Below are positions 1 to 8,288 of a DNA stretch of 64,000 nt, one piece after another. This DNA comes from Geomicrobium halophilum. GTDB taxonomy: Bacteria > Bacillota > Bacilli > Bacillales > Marinococcaceae. The notes under the pieces are model-generated. The model was not told the origin of the DNA. It saw only the letters and a program-made list of their open reading frames with translations, and did not search any database. Within the stretch, counting starts at the first letter, position 1, and every line of letters begins with the position of its first letter. The stretch lies in the NCBI RefSeq assembly GCF_014207655.1, contig NZ_JACHHJ010000001.1, positions 1-64,000 on the forward strand, read 5' to 3'. The translations under genes and the position numbers were made by a program.

Positions 1-31
1 TATTTTATAAAGCTTGGTAACGATCGATAGG

Positions 32-57
32 CTCCCCCATCTGGAGGGGGAGTATTT
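32..57 (+). terminator. Rho-independent terminator of a gene upstream of the window
   Basis: A 7-bp stem CTCCCCC/GGGGGAG encloses a short loop and is followed by TATTTTT. It lies 250 bases before the first gene and points rightward, so it should end a transcript entering from outside the window. The 3' part (GGGGAGTATTTTTGTG) recurs in the terminator near 5240. Confidence 0.7.
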
Positions 58-67
58 TTGTGCTTTT

Positions 68-158
68 TTCGGCGAGCGGAACCATTATTTCGGCGGAAGA
101 CCGTCGGAATTCGGCGCTTCAGCACGATAATTCGGCGTTACGACCCAGGAATTCGGCG
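68..158 (+). repeat. Array of five TTCGGCG cores with an exact 21-nt period
   Basis: The heptamer TTCGGCG starts at 68, 89, 110, 131 and 152, so five copies are spaced exactly 21 nt apart. The 14 bases between cores differ from unit to unit. The array lies between a terminator and the ABC exporter genes, and a plus-strand reading in units of seven codons hits a stop, so it is unlikely to be coding. A related, less regular array is on the opposite strand at 19393-19499. Function unknown. Confidence 0.75.
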
Positions 159-307
159 AAATGAATTGATTTCTTTAGATCTTTTTAACGATTGAGGCAG
201 CAGCTTCGATTTTTTGTAAAGAAATGCTTGTATTTTTCATATAGCTGTTACACTATTTATAGGCATATAACAGTTTGGTTGGACGTGGAGAAAGGAGAAA
301 CAAACAG

Positions 308-1210
308 ATGGGACTCATTATTGATGACGTAAAAAAGAAATTCGGCCATCATACAGCGGTGAATGGGATATCGCTCTCCGTTGAAAAAGGCAGTATGTTT
401 GGCATGCTTGGGGCAAATGGTGCGGGGAAAACGACAACGTTTCGTATGATCTTGGGATTGCTGGATCCGACAGAGGGTTCTGTTACATGGGAAGGTGCAT
501 CCCTCTCCTACAAGCGTACGAATGTAATTGGCTATCTCCCCGAGGAGCGAGGGTTATATCCGAAATTAACGGTTAAAGAACAGCTGATTTATTTAATGCG
601 GCTAAAAGGTATGAAAAAGAATGAGATCGTAAAAGCCATGCGTATGTGGCTGGAAAGGTTTGAAGTCCCAGAGTACGAAAACAAAAAAGTTGAAGAATTA
701 TCCAAAGGGAACCAGCAAAAAATTCAATTTATCGCTGCCGTCATGCATCAACCTGAACTTCTCATCTTGGATGAACCTTTTAGTGGTCTTGATCCGGTAA
801 ACACGGATATGTTGAGGGGAATGGTTCGAGATCTTCAGGAAGCTGGGACTACTATTGTCTTTTCCAGTCATCAAATGAGTAATGTAGAGGAACTGTGTGA
901 AGAGCTAGTAATGTTAAAACATGGAGAAGCCGTGCTTCAAGGAAATTTAAAGGAAATCAAGCGGTCTTATGGGGTGAAAAACGTTAACATTCGCTCCGAT
1001 TATGATTTGCAGTTTTTGCAATCCGTTGAAGGTGTCTTAAATATGGAAAAAACCAATGATGGAGCGATAGTGAAGGTAGAAAGTGAGAAGGTGGCAGAGG
1101 ATCTTTTCCACACTATCGCCGAAAAGGGCTTTGTTCGTAAGTTTGAAGTTGAAGAACCATCATTACACGATATATTTGTAGACATTGCAGGGGGAGATGG
1201 GGATGAATAA
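308..1210 (+). CDS. ABC transporter ATP-binding protein (NatA/YhaQ type)
   Basis: Cytoplasmic ATPase subunit of an exporter. Walker A GANGAGKT lies near residues 35-42, the signature motif reads LSKGNQQK, and Walker B is LLILDEP. The roughly 100 residues after the ATPase core fit the C-terminal extension common in ABC-2 exporter ATPases. I chose the ATG at 308 because AAAGGAG lies 11 bases upstream; an earlier in-frame start at 275 would add 11 residues without homology. The gene overlaps the permease gene by 8 bases, indicating translational coupling. The closest relatives I can recall are B. subtilis YhaQ and NatA, of a Na+/drug export type; the substrate cannot be read from sequence. Confidence 0.9.
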   Translation: MGLIIDDVKKKFGHHTAVNGISLSVEKGSMFGMLGANGAGKTTTFRMILGLLDPTEGSVTWEGASLSYKRTNVIGYLPEERGLYPKLTVKEQLIYLMRLKGMKKNEIVKAMRMWLERFEVPEYENKKVEELSKGNQQKIQFIAAVMHQPELLILDEPFSGLDPVNTDMLRGMVRDLQEAGTTIVFSSHQMSNVEELCEELVMLKHGEAVLQGNLKEIKRSYGVKNVNIRSDYDLQFLQSVEGVLNMEKTNDGAIVKVESEKVAEDLFHTIAEKGFVRKFEVEEPSLHDIFVDIAGGDGDE

Positions 1211-2450
1211 CTTTTGGATTACCATTGGACATACTGTCAGCAAACGATTAAAATCAAAGTCTTTTCTATGGTCTACCGTTATTATGATGGTTCTCATTTT
1301 CGGTCTCATGAATGTGGGCACGATGATTTCGGCGTTTTCAAGTGAGGAAGAGGCCGAAGAAAGCCGTATTGCCATTGTGGATGATACGGCAAGCTCGATT
1401 GGTGAAATGCTAGAAGAGGATCAAGAAGGTACATTTAATTATGTGAACTATACAGAAGGCAGTGAAGATGAAGCGTTGGAAGCCGCTCAAAATGAAGAGT
1501 TTGATTACGTTCTTGCCCTAAGTGGAGATGCGGCTAATCTCGAAGCTGATTTTTTTGGAAGTGACAGTGATTTCACGGTCGGTCAGGAAGTTAATCAGGA
1601 CGTGCAACGTGTCAAAGAAACAGTCGTGACAAGTGAGCTTAATTTAGATGAAGAAGAGCTTGAAATGATTTATAGCCCTGTTTCTTTTCATGAACAATCC
1701 TTGACAGAGGGCGGGGACGTTCAGACAGAAGAAACGCACATGCAAGCTTATTGGATGGTCTATGCGCTTGTCTTTGCTATTTATCTCATTGTGATTACGT
1801 TTGGAAGCATGATTGCTACAGAGGTTGCCACAGAGAAGTCGTCCCGAGTGATGGAACTTATAGTCTCCAGTGTGAATCCAATCACGCAAATGTTTGGGAA
1901 ACTCGCGGGAATTGGGATCGTTGGCGCGATTAATCTATCGGTATTAGTCATTGCTGCCATTCTTGGGTATATGGTGAGTGGGAATGATATGGTGCAGGCC
2001 ATATTTACTGAAGGTGCTGATGTTTCGCTGCTCCTTTATGCAATTATCTTGATTATCCTTGGCTATTTTGTTTACGGAGGGATAGCAGCGATGTTGGGGG
2101 CCCTCGTAAGTCGAGCTGAGGAGGTTAACCAGGCGATTCAACCGTTAATTTATTTGGCAATGATTGCATTTTTTATCGCCATATTTGGGTTAACGACACC
2201 GGATGCGGCCTTCATTCATGTTCTATCGTATATCCCTTTTTTCACTTCTCAGCTTTTATTCCTTCGAATTGGGATGGGGACGGTACCCATGTGGGAGATC
2301 ATTTTGATTATGGGGATCTTAATCGTAAGCGCTATACTGATTAATGTCCTTGCAGCACGTATTTACAAAGGCGGCGTTCTTATGTACGGGAAATTTTCAT
2401 TTAAGGGCGGCATCAAACAGGCATTTACGATGGCGAAAAAAGAGCAATGA
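1203..2450 (+). CDS. ABC-2 type exporter permease (NatB/YhaP type)
   Basis: Membrane partner of the preceding ATPase. An N-terminal hydrophobic segment near residues 20-42 is followed by a long, very acidic extracellular domain to about residue 180, then roughly five hydrophobic segments, the ABC-2 permease layout with a large first loop. At 415 residues it matches the YhaP/NatB length. ATG 1203 is chosen over 1185 because GGGGGAG lies just upstream and the protein then begins with a normal cytoplasmic N-terminus. The acidic outer domain suits a salty habitat, which is inference. The pair forms its own two-gene operon. Confidence 0.87.
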   Translation: MNNFWITIGHTVSKRLKSKSFLWSTVIMMVLIFGLMNVGTMISAFSSEEEAEESRIAIVDDTASSIGEMLEEDQEGTFNYVNYTEGSEDEALEAAQNEEFDYVLALSGDAANLEADFFGSDSDFTVGQEVNQDVQRVKETVVTSELNLDEEELEMIYSPVSFHEQSLTEGGDVQTEETHMQAYWMVYALVFAIYLIVITFGSMIATEVATEKSSRVMELIVSSVNPITQMFGKLAGIGIVGAINLSVLVIAAILGYMVSGNDMVQAIFTEGADVSLLLYAIILIILGYFVYGGIAAMLGALVSRAEEVNQAIQPLIYLAMIAFFIAIFGLTTPDAAFIHVLSYIPFFTSQLLFLRIGMGTVPMWEIILIMGILIVSAILINVLAARIYKGGVLMYGKFSFKGGIKQAFTMAKKEQ

Positions 2451-2655
2451 TGGATGGAGGCAGCGCCTTGTCAGTTGGAGGATAGTCAAAATGAAACATT
2501 CTATCCTGTGAATGGCTATGAGGTTTCTGTTTAGTACCTAATAGGTTTCTTATCGAAGATCCTTCAATGGTGTATACTACTTCCAACGAATGTACTCGTG
2601 GAGTACAATGGAGGGGGATATAAAAAGATCAGTAGGAAGCGAAGGAGGAAGTTTT

Positions 2656-3822
2656 GTGAATTTCGATGAAATTATTGAACGCAGGAATACCAATTCCATG
2701 AAATGGGACCAACTGGAAAATAAATATCAGCACACTGACCTCTGGCCGATGTGGGTGGCAGATATGGATTTTCAGGCACCACAGCCTGTGTTGGAAGCCC
2801 TTGATAACGTCACCAGGCACGGGATCTTTGGATACCACCACCCCCCTCATTCACTCAGAACTGCAATCCAGGACTGGACAAACCGTCGTTTTGGGTGGGA
2901 TGTTCATCCAGAAAATATAGCGTTCACACCGGGTGTTGTTCCAGCGATTCACCACTTAATTAACGCCTTTACGGATGAAGGGGATGGCATTATCATTCAA
3001 ACGCCAGTCTATTATCCTTTCTTTGCGTTATTAAGAAGCAATCGCCGGACTCTTCTTGAAAACAGGCTGCTTGAGAGTGGGGATGGCAAATATGAAATCG
3101 ACTTTACGGACCTTGAAGAACAGATGAAAAATGGGGCAAAGATGATCATTCTTTGCAGCCCTCATAATCCTGTCGGTCGTGTCTGGTCCGAAGCTGAACT
3201 GAAAAAAGTCGCTGAACTTTGTACCCGCTATGGAGTGATGGTCGTTTCTGATGAAATTCATGCAGACATCATTTTACAAGGGAAACATACGCCGTTTGCT
3301 ACTCTTGAGGAAGCAAAAGACTTGCAAGTGGCCACGTGTATGGCCCCGAGTAAAACGTTCAACTTGGCGGCTTTGGAATTGTCGTATGTCATTTTTAACG
3401 AAAAGGAAACGCAAAAGAAGTTCGAACGTCAATTGCAACGGAATTTCACAAGCATCGGAAATCCCTATTCCTCAGCAGCAGCTGAAGCAGCTTATCGACA
3501 TGGAGAAGCGTGGCTTGAGACCCTTCTTACCTATATACAAGCCAACGTAGATTACGTTAAGGAACGTATCGAAGAGGAAATGCCGATGATTCATGTAGCA
3601 AAACCGGAAGCAACATATTTGATCTGGCTTGATTTTCGTGAACTGAATATGTCTCAAGATGATTTGCAAAACTGGTTGAGAAAAGAAGGCAGAATTGCAC
3701 TCAATGATGGGCATACATTTGGTAAAACGGGGAGCGGTTTTGCAAGAATGAACGTAGCTACTCCGCGTGAACATGTTGTCGAAGGTCTTAACCGTCTAAA
3801 GACAGCATATGATAAGTTATAA
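2656..3822 (+). CDS. patB: MalY/PatB family PLP-dependent C-S beta-lyase
   Basis: Fold-type I pyridoxal-phosphate enzyme of the MalY/PatB family, which cleaves cystathionine or cysteine S-conjugates to a thiol, pyruvate and ammonia. Visible motifs are PMWVADMDF near the N-terminus, CSPHNPVGRVWS, VSDEIHAD, and the PLP lysine in APSKTFNLAAL. At 388 residues it is full family length. GTG 2656 is chosen because GAAGGAGG precedes it and the protein then starts with NFDEIIERR, as in relatives; 22 upstream in-frame codons look non-coding. It stands alone, with about 200 bases before it. PatB-like function is likely; cystathionine lyase versus other C-S substrates cannot be separated here. Confidence 0.9.
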   Translation: MNFDEIIERRNTNSMKWDQLENKYQHTDLWPMWVADMDFQAPQPVLEALDNVTRHGIFGYHHPPHSLRTAIQDWTNRRFGWDVHPENIAFTPGVVPAIHHLINAFTDEGDGIIIQTPVYYPFFALLRSNRRTLLENRLLESGDGKYEIDFTDLEEQMKNGAKMIILCSPHNPVGRVWSEAELKKVAELCTRYGVMVVSDEIHADIILQGKHTPFATLEEAKDLQVATCMAPSKTFNLAALELSYVIFNEKETQKKFERQLQRNFTSIGNPYSSAAAEAAYRHGEAWLETLLTYIQANVDYVKERIEEEMPMIHVAKPEATYLIWLDFRELNMSQDDLQNWLRKEGRIALNDGHTFGKTGSGFARMNVATPREHVVEGLNRLKTAYDKL

Positions 3823-3980
3823 TGAAGGTGGCGACCTAGATATTTTTTAATCAAATTCCCATATTTTTTTATAAAAAAAGAGGAATCTATGCATTTTTCG
3901 AGAAGAGTGTAGTATGCATAATAATAGATAGAGCGGACGCATCTCAATGAAGGTAATCTCCATGTAAAGGGGAGTCCTTG

Positions 3981-4121
3981 ATGATGGAAGAGAACAAGAA
4001 GAGGTTAGTTGAGGAGTTTGAAGTGGAATTAAACCGTTCATTAACGGTGGAGGAAATGAATTTCTTGGCTTGGGTAGATGAGAGGAATAAGCAACAACAG
4101 GTCACCCAACCTACATTTTAA
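3981..4121 (+). CDS. Small hypothetical protein, 46 residues
   Basis: A short ORF begins with ATGATG nine bases or so after GGGGAG and ends in TAA. The product, rich in Glu, Lys and Gln, starts MMEENKKRLVEEFEVELN and is likely a soluble helical peptide with no signal or membrane segment. It ends 33 bases before the YwpF-type gene in the same direction, so the two may be co-transcribed. I do not recognise the family. Codon pattern and ribosome binding site support a real gene, but it is short enough that chance cannot be excluded. Confidence 0.55.
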   Translation: MMEENKKRLVEEFEVELNRSLTVEEMNFLAWVDERNKQQQVTQPTF

Positions 4122-4154
4122 TGGTGAATGAATATAATAGATACGGAGGCGCGT

Positions 4155-4658
4155 ATGAAAACATTTCGTTTACGCGGATTGCGCCTATTGCTGGAGGAAA
4201 ATGAAGAACTTGAGCAAGAGCAGGTGGAGCTGCAGGAAGGCCTTGTTATTAATCGGGAGGAAGAGGGCTGGTGGCTAATCGAAGTTGTTGTAGATGAACC
4301 CGCGAGTCGTACGTTTCACCAATTATTAGCGGATCAAACAGAGGTTATGATGGAGGTTCTCATCTCACATGAACGAAATGATCCAGCAACAATGATTGGA
4401 CGTGTACGTTTCGTCCGTGAACTCTCGGACCGTTATTCCATATTAATCGATGGGAAAATGGCGATGCGGAAGGAAGATGTTTTCAATTATATCATTGAAA
4501 CATTGATTGCAGATGGATATTCTGGAGAAGAACTCCTTGAAGAGTTCAAAAATCGCAAAGAAGATCGGGCTAGCTGGTCGTCTCTCATGGCTCGGTCGTT
4601 ATACAATAAGTATCGTCAAGAAGGCGTATCTCCGCTGAATGATGCAAGAAGTAATTAA
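4155..4658 (+). CDS. ywpF: YwpF-like family protein
   Basis: The 167-residue product begins MKTFRLRGLRLLLEE and contains the stretch GLVINREEEGWWLIEVVV and HERNDPATMIGRVR, which match what I remember of YwpF of B. subtilis. The family's molecular function is unknown; a link of YwpF to surface or biofilm phenotypes has been suggested in related species, from memory only. ATG 4155 follows ACGGAGG at 4143; an earlier ATG at 4128 lacks a binding site. The C-terminus runs about 30 residues past the B. subtilis protein. No membrane segment or signal peptide is visible. Confidence 0.7.
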   Translation: MKTFRLRGLRLLLEENEELEQEQVELQEGLVINREEEGWWLIEVVVDEPASRTFHQLLADQTEVMMEVLISHERNDPATMIGRVRFVRELSDRYSILIDGKMAMRKEDVFNYIIETLIADGYSGEELLEEFKNRKEDRASWSSLMARSLYNKYRQEGVSPLNDARSN

Positions 4659-4702
4659 TCGTATATTTTTGCTGTTGAAAGATGAAAGCAGAGGCTAAAA
4701 TC

Positions 4703-5179
4703 ATGATACACACATTCGTAGATTATTATGGAAATGAGGTAGGCCTCTCTTTTCGTCGTGAGCCTTTTTCAGACCAACCTTGGCATGTATTGGTCATCTG
4801 CAGGTATGAAGATCAATGGCTGCTTACCAAACACCCACGTCGTGGATTAGAATTTCCAGGAGGAAAGGTGGAAAAAGGGGAAGTCCCGGAAGCCGCAGCG
4901 ATTCGGGAAGTGTGGGAAGAAACCGGTGCTAGGCTGGATCACCTTTATTACTTAGGGCAATATGAGGTGCGTGGACGCTCTGATGTTGTTGTCAAAAATA
5001 TATACTTTGCAGAAGTGGCTTACTTACAATCTAAAAAAGGATACATGGAAACGAAGGGACCTATCTTGTTAGATGAAATCGCAGAGAGATTAGATCAAAA
5101 TCAAGACTATAGCTTTATTATGAAGGATAAAGTTTGGATTTTAGCAAGAGAATACTTAGAGCATTATTTTGAAAAGTAA
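4703..5179 (+). CDS. ytkD: NUDIX hydrolase YtkD (nucleoside triphosphatase / RNA 5'-pyrophosphohydrolase type)
   Basis: A 158-residue NUDIX enzyme with the complete NUDIX box running from GGKVEKGEVPEAAAIREV into WEETGA, so the catalytic glutamates are present. The flanks YYGNEVGLSFRREPFSD and VKNIYFAEV match YtkD of Bacillus, which hydrolyses oxidised and normal nucleoside triphosphates and is implicated in mutation avoidance and RNA decapping. ATG 4703 has AGAGG upstream and gives the family N-terminus; ATG 4682 would add seven residues. In B. subtilis ytkD also neighbours the ytl transporter genes, which here lie convergently downstream. Confidence 0.92.
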   Translation: MIHTFVDYYGNEVGLSFRREPFSDQPWHVLVICRYEDQWLLTKHPRRGLEFPGGKVEKGEVPEAAAIREVWEETGARLDHLYYLGQYEVRGRSDVVVKNIYFAEVAYLQSKKGYMETKGPILLDEIAERLDQNQDYSFIMKDKVWILAREYLEHYFEK

Positions 5180-5187
5180 AAAGTGAT

Positions 5188-5250
5188 ATGCTCCCCAAAA
5201 GATAGACAGATGAAATCAAAAATCTGTTTAACCTTGAGGGGAGTATTTTT
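5188..5250 (+). terminator. Terminator of ytkD
   Basis: ATGCTCCCC (5188-5196) pairs with GGGGAGTAT (5238-5246), enclosing an inner stem ACAGAT/ATCTGT, and TTTTT follows. It starts nine bases after the ytkD stop codon. Confidence 0.7.
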
Positions 5251-5395
5251 GTGGCGAAAAGTAGGTGAAGTGAAAAAGAACAGACCTTCGGTGCAGGGGC
5301 CAATATTTTAGCGCAATACACCGTTACTTAATTGGAAGCAGCGGGCAATTCAGCGCTTTTCATGATATTTATCTTTCCATGAAGTTGCAAAAATA

Positions 5396-5430
5396 GAGAA
5401 AAAATCACCCATCGTATGGTTGGATGATTT
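5396..5430 (-). terminator. Terminator of the ytl transporter operon
   Basis: On the minus strand the arms lie at 5422-5430 and 5402-5410 (AAATCATCC with GGGTGATTT). They are followed by a T-run with TTTTTT, directly after the ytlD stop codon. Confidence 0.75.
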
Positions 5431-6234
5431 TTATCTCCGTTTTCTCATAAGGAATTTTTCTAAGATCGCAACAACTTGGTACATGAGTGTCGCGAGTATC
5501 ACAACGAGGACGAGACTAAGCATCACCATGTTAAAATTGAAGACTTGGAATCCATAAATGATCATATAACCAAGGCCTTCATTAGATACGAGATATTCCC
5601 CGACGATCACCCCGACCCACGCGAGTCCGACGTTGACTTTTAACGCTGACACCATCGAGGGGTACGAAGCAGGAAGGATCACATAGTAAAATTTTTGCAG
5701 TGTGGAAGCCCCGAACGTATCGACGACTTTGATCAGATTTTTGTCTGTTTCGTTGAATGCTCCATAGATAACAAGAGTGGTGACAATAATTGAGATAAGA
5801 ACCCCCATCGCGATCACTGAGGTCATATTAGCGCCGAATATAACAATGAGCATCGGTCCGAGAGCAACTTTTGGTGTTGCGTTTAATGCGACAATATAAG
5901 GATCGAGTACGCGCGATAGAAAGGGGAACCACCAGAGAAAGGCTGCCATTAATATACCGCCAATCGTCCCGATCAAAAATCCGAGTATGGTTTCTAGTAA
6001 GGTGACACCCATGTGGGTATACAACGTACCATTTACGGTCATCTCAATGAACAGACCCCAAACGTTTGAAGGCGAACTGAAAATTAACGGGTCAATCCAG
6101 TTGAACCGACTCGCGATCTCCCAAAGGAAAAAGAACGTAATCAGTAAAATCAACTGACTGATGACAACATACCACTTTTCCCGCTTTTGCTGCAGGCGGA
6201 ACTTCGCATGTTGTTCATGTAGTTTCGGGTTCAA
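5431..6234 (-). CDS. ytlD: ABC transporter permease, SsuC/TauC/ThiX type (YtlD)
   Basis: Membrane permease of an importer, 267 residues with about six hydrophobic segments. The cytoplasmic coupling loop reads [36 protein letters not shown], the EAA-type motif of binding-protein-dependent permeases. It starts with TTG inside the last codons of the ATPase gene, with GGAG ten bases upstream, so it is translationally coupled to it. The three-gene set next to ytkD corresponds to B. subtilis ytlACD. Relatives carry sulfonates, thiamine pyrimidines or taurine; no TPP riboswitch or sulfur-control element is visible, so the substrate is open. Confidence 0.9.
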   Translation of the reverse strand: MNPKLHEQHAKFRLQQKREKWYVVISQLILLITFFFLWEIASRFNWIDPLIFSSPSNVWGLFIEMTVNGTLYTHMGVTLLETILGFLIGTIGGILMAAFLWWFPFLSRVLDPYIVALNATPKVALGPMLIVIFGANMTSVIAMGVLISIIVTTLVIYGAFNETDKNLIKVVDTFGASTLQKFYYVILPASYPSMVSALKVNVGLAWVGVIVGEYLVSNEGLGYMIIYGFQVFNFNMVMLSLVLVVILATLMYQVVAILEKFLMRKRR

Positions 6235-6991
6235 GGTTTTCCAACTCCTTCCAGATCAATTGAAACCAATCTTGGAACGTTGGATGTTGACGTGCGTCAA
6301 GGGGGGAGCGTTCCCTAAGTTCCTCCGGTATCTTAAAATGTTTTTTAATCTCGGCTGGACGATGGGTAAGCAGTAAAATTCGATCAGACATTGCTATCGC
6401 TTCACTGATGTCATGGGTGACGAGTAAAGCTGTTTTTTCTTTTTCTTTTAACGTTCGGTGAATCAAGTCCTCTAGTTTCAGCTTTGTTTGAAAATCTAAG
6501 GCTGAGAAAGGTTCATCTAACAGTAATAAAGAGGGTTTAGCCGCGAGTGTTCGCACAAGTGCTACACGTTGTTTCATACCCCCAGAAAGCTCAGAAGGCA
6601 TATCATGTTCACGATCGGAAAGATTCATTTGCGCAAGCAATTCACGAGTATATGCTTGATTTTTCTTATTTTTTCTTTTAATAATATTTAGAGCCATATC
6701 GATGTTTTGCCCAATTGTCAGCCAGGGGAAGAGGTAATCCTGTTGCAACATATAGCCGATATTTGTATTCGTTTTTGTAATCGGAGTATCTTGAAGTAAA
6801 ATTTCACCCTCTGAATGTTCAATTAATCCAGCCGCTAGTGACAGGATGGTGGTCTTACCACATCCACTCGGGCCGATAATCGAAACGAATTCACCTGTAT
6901 CCACTGTAAAGTTCACATTTCGTATGGCTTCTACGACATCATTTTGAGAAAAAAAGTGTTTTTTTACATCTCTCAAGGTCAAAAGAGCCAT
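6215..6991 (-). CDS. ytlC: ABC transporter ATP-binding protein, SsuB/TauB type (YtlC)
   Basis: Cytoplasmic ATPase of the same importer, 258 residues. Walker A is GPSGCGKTT near residues 40-48, the signature is LSGGMKQR, Walker B is [12 protein letters not shown] and the switch histidine is in [10 protein letters not shown]. These are hallmarks of the nitrate/sulfonate/taurine importer ATPase group. It lies between the binding-protein gene upstream (26-base gap) and the permease gene downstream (20-base overlap). Confidence 0.92.
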   Translation of the reverse strand: MALLTLRDVKKHFFSQNDVVEAIRNVNFTVDTGEFVSIIGPSGCGKTTILSLAAGLIEHSEGEILLQDTPITKTNTNIGYMLQQDYLFPWLTIGQNIDMALNIIKRKNKKNQAYTRELLAQMNLSDREHDMPSELSGGMKQRVALVRTLAAKPSLLLLDEPFSALDFQTKLKLEDLIHRTLKEKEKTALLVTHDISEAIAMSDRILLLTHRPAEIKKHFKIPEELRERSPLDARQHPTFQDWFQLIWKELENLEPETT

Positions 6992-7017
6992 GGGTCATTT
7001 CTCCTTCTTTCATGGGA

Positions 7018-8007
7018 CTATTCCAGCGCTTGCTCTGTAATCGTTGTATCAACGAGGTCCTCGTAATCAATGCGTTGAGGTAGTTCACCGGATTCTTCCA
7101 TAATATCCTGAAGGTGGTACCATCCCTCTTCATTGATATAAGGATTTTGCGCATAAGAGCCTTGTGAACGGTAGCGTTCAACAACAGTAGCAATTAAGTC
7201 TTCAGGTGTTTCGTCGAAATAAGGCGTGATTGATGCTGCTACGGCTTCTGGAGATTCATTTTCCACGAATTGTTGAGCCTTATAAATGGCCCGGTTAAAA
7301 CGAACAAGTGCGTCTTCATTCTCCTCCATCATGCTTTCCTTCGTGATAAATGATGTATATGGCAGTGTTCCCGACTCTTCACCGAACGAAGCTACAATAT
7401 GACCGATCCCTTCTTCTTCAAATTCGGTAGCGTTTGGTTCAAATAATTGAACAAAGTCTCCAGACCCTGAAGCAAATGCACTAGCAATATTGGCAAAATC
7501 AACACTTTGATCGAGCTCCACGTCTGTGTAAGGATCGATCCCATTTTGCCGGAGTACATATTCACCTGCCATTTGCGGCATTCCACCTGCCCTTTGCCCT
7601 AGGTACGAAGAACCTTCAAGGTCTTCCCAGGTAAAGTCAGGCATCGGTTCTCTGGACACGAGGAATGTACCATCGGTTTCAGTCAATGCACCAAAATTAA
7701 TAACGGAATCACTAGGGTCTTGCGCGTGTACATATATAGATGTTTCCGAACCTACAAGGGCAACATCGGCACTATCAGATAGGAGGGCCGTCATCGTCGT
7801 ATCCCCACCCCAAGTAGTGGTGAGATCAATATCTATATTTTCATCGGCAAAATAACCTTCTTCTATGGCTATATAAAGCGGGGCATAGAAAATCGACCGG
7901 GTGACTTCAGCCACTTCAATCGTCTCTTCTCCTTCCTCATTTGAACATGCACTAAAAATCAAGGGGAGAACAATGAGTGGAGCCAACCCTCGAAGCCATT
8001 TCTTCAT
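7018..8007 (-). CDS. ytlA: ABC transporter substrate-binding lipoprotein, NMT1/ThiY-like (YtlA)
   Basis: The extracytoplasmic receptor of the importer. The N-terminus has a hydrophobic signal and the lipobox LIFSAC with Cys21 as the lipid anchor, followed by a Glu-rich linker. The mature part (EVTRSIFYAPLYIAIEEGYF...) is the NMT1/SsuA-like fold known to bind small organic ligands such as sulfonates or pyrimidines. AAGGAGACG precedes ATG 8007. It is the first gene of the operon and faces the pckA terminator across 240 bases that hold no gene. Ligand unknown. Confidence 0.9.
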   Translation of the reverse strand: MKKWLRGLAPLIVLPLIFSACSNEEGEETIEVAEVTRSIFYAPLYIAIEEGYFADENIDIDLTTTWGGDTTMTALLSDSADVALVGSETSIYVHAQDPSDSVINFGALTETDGTFLVSREPMPDFTWEDLEGSSYLGQRAGGMPQMAGEYVLRQNGIDPYTDVELDQSVDFANIASAFASGSGDFVQLFEPNATEFEEEGIGHIVASFGEESGTLPYTSFITKESMMEENEDALVRFNRAIYKAQQFVENESPEAVAASITPYFDETPEDLIATVVERYRSQGSYAQNPYINEEGWYHLQDIMEESGELPQRIDYEDLVDTTITEQALE

Positions 8008-8250
8008 ACTTATCGTCTCCTTACAGCGTCGTTACGGTATCCTATGCTATTTTGGGCTATTGGTGATAAGGATATGAGAGGAATTAAAATAAGGGGGCAA
8101 ATCTGAAGCAGGTGAGCCGTGAATCTGACAGGATCGAAAATAAAAAGGATCGAGTGAAGATAAAAGGAAGCAGTAGAAGCTGAAGAGATGTTACAAGATT
8201 ATCAAACGTTGATGAGGGAACGTAGTTATGTAGATTGTAACAATGAATAC

Positions 8251-8286
8251 AAAAATCCGAGAGAAAGGTCCTTTCTCTCGGATTTT
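8251..8286 (-). terminator. Terminator of pckA
   Basis: On the minus strand a perfect stem of 14 bp (AATCCGAGAGAAAG with its complement, three-base loop) is followed by TTTTTG, directly after the pckA stop codon. Confidence 0.9.
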
Positions 8287-8288
8287 AC

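Noticed and set aside
68-158. CRISPR array
   Set aside because: The conserved part is only seven bases and the period is 21 nt, far below CRISPR repeat-spacer units, and no cas gene is near.
8008-8250. TPP or other riboswitch before the ytlA gene
   Set aside because: None of the conserved THI-element motifs is present on the minus strand in this gap.
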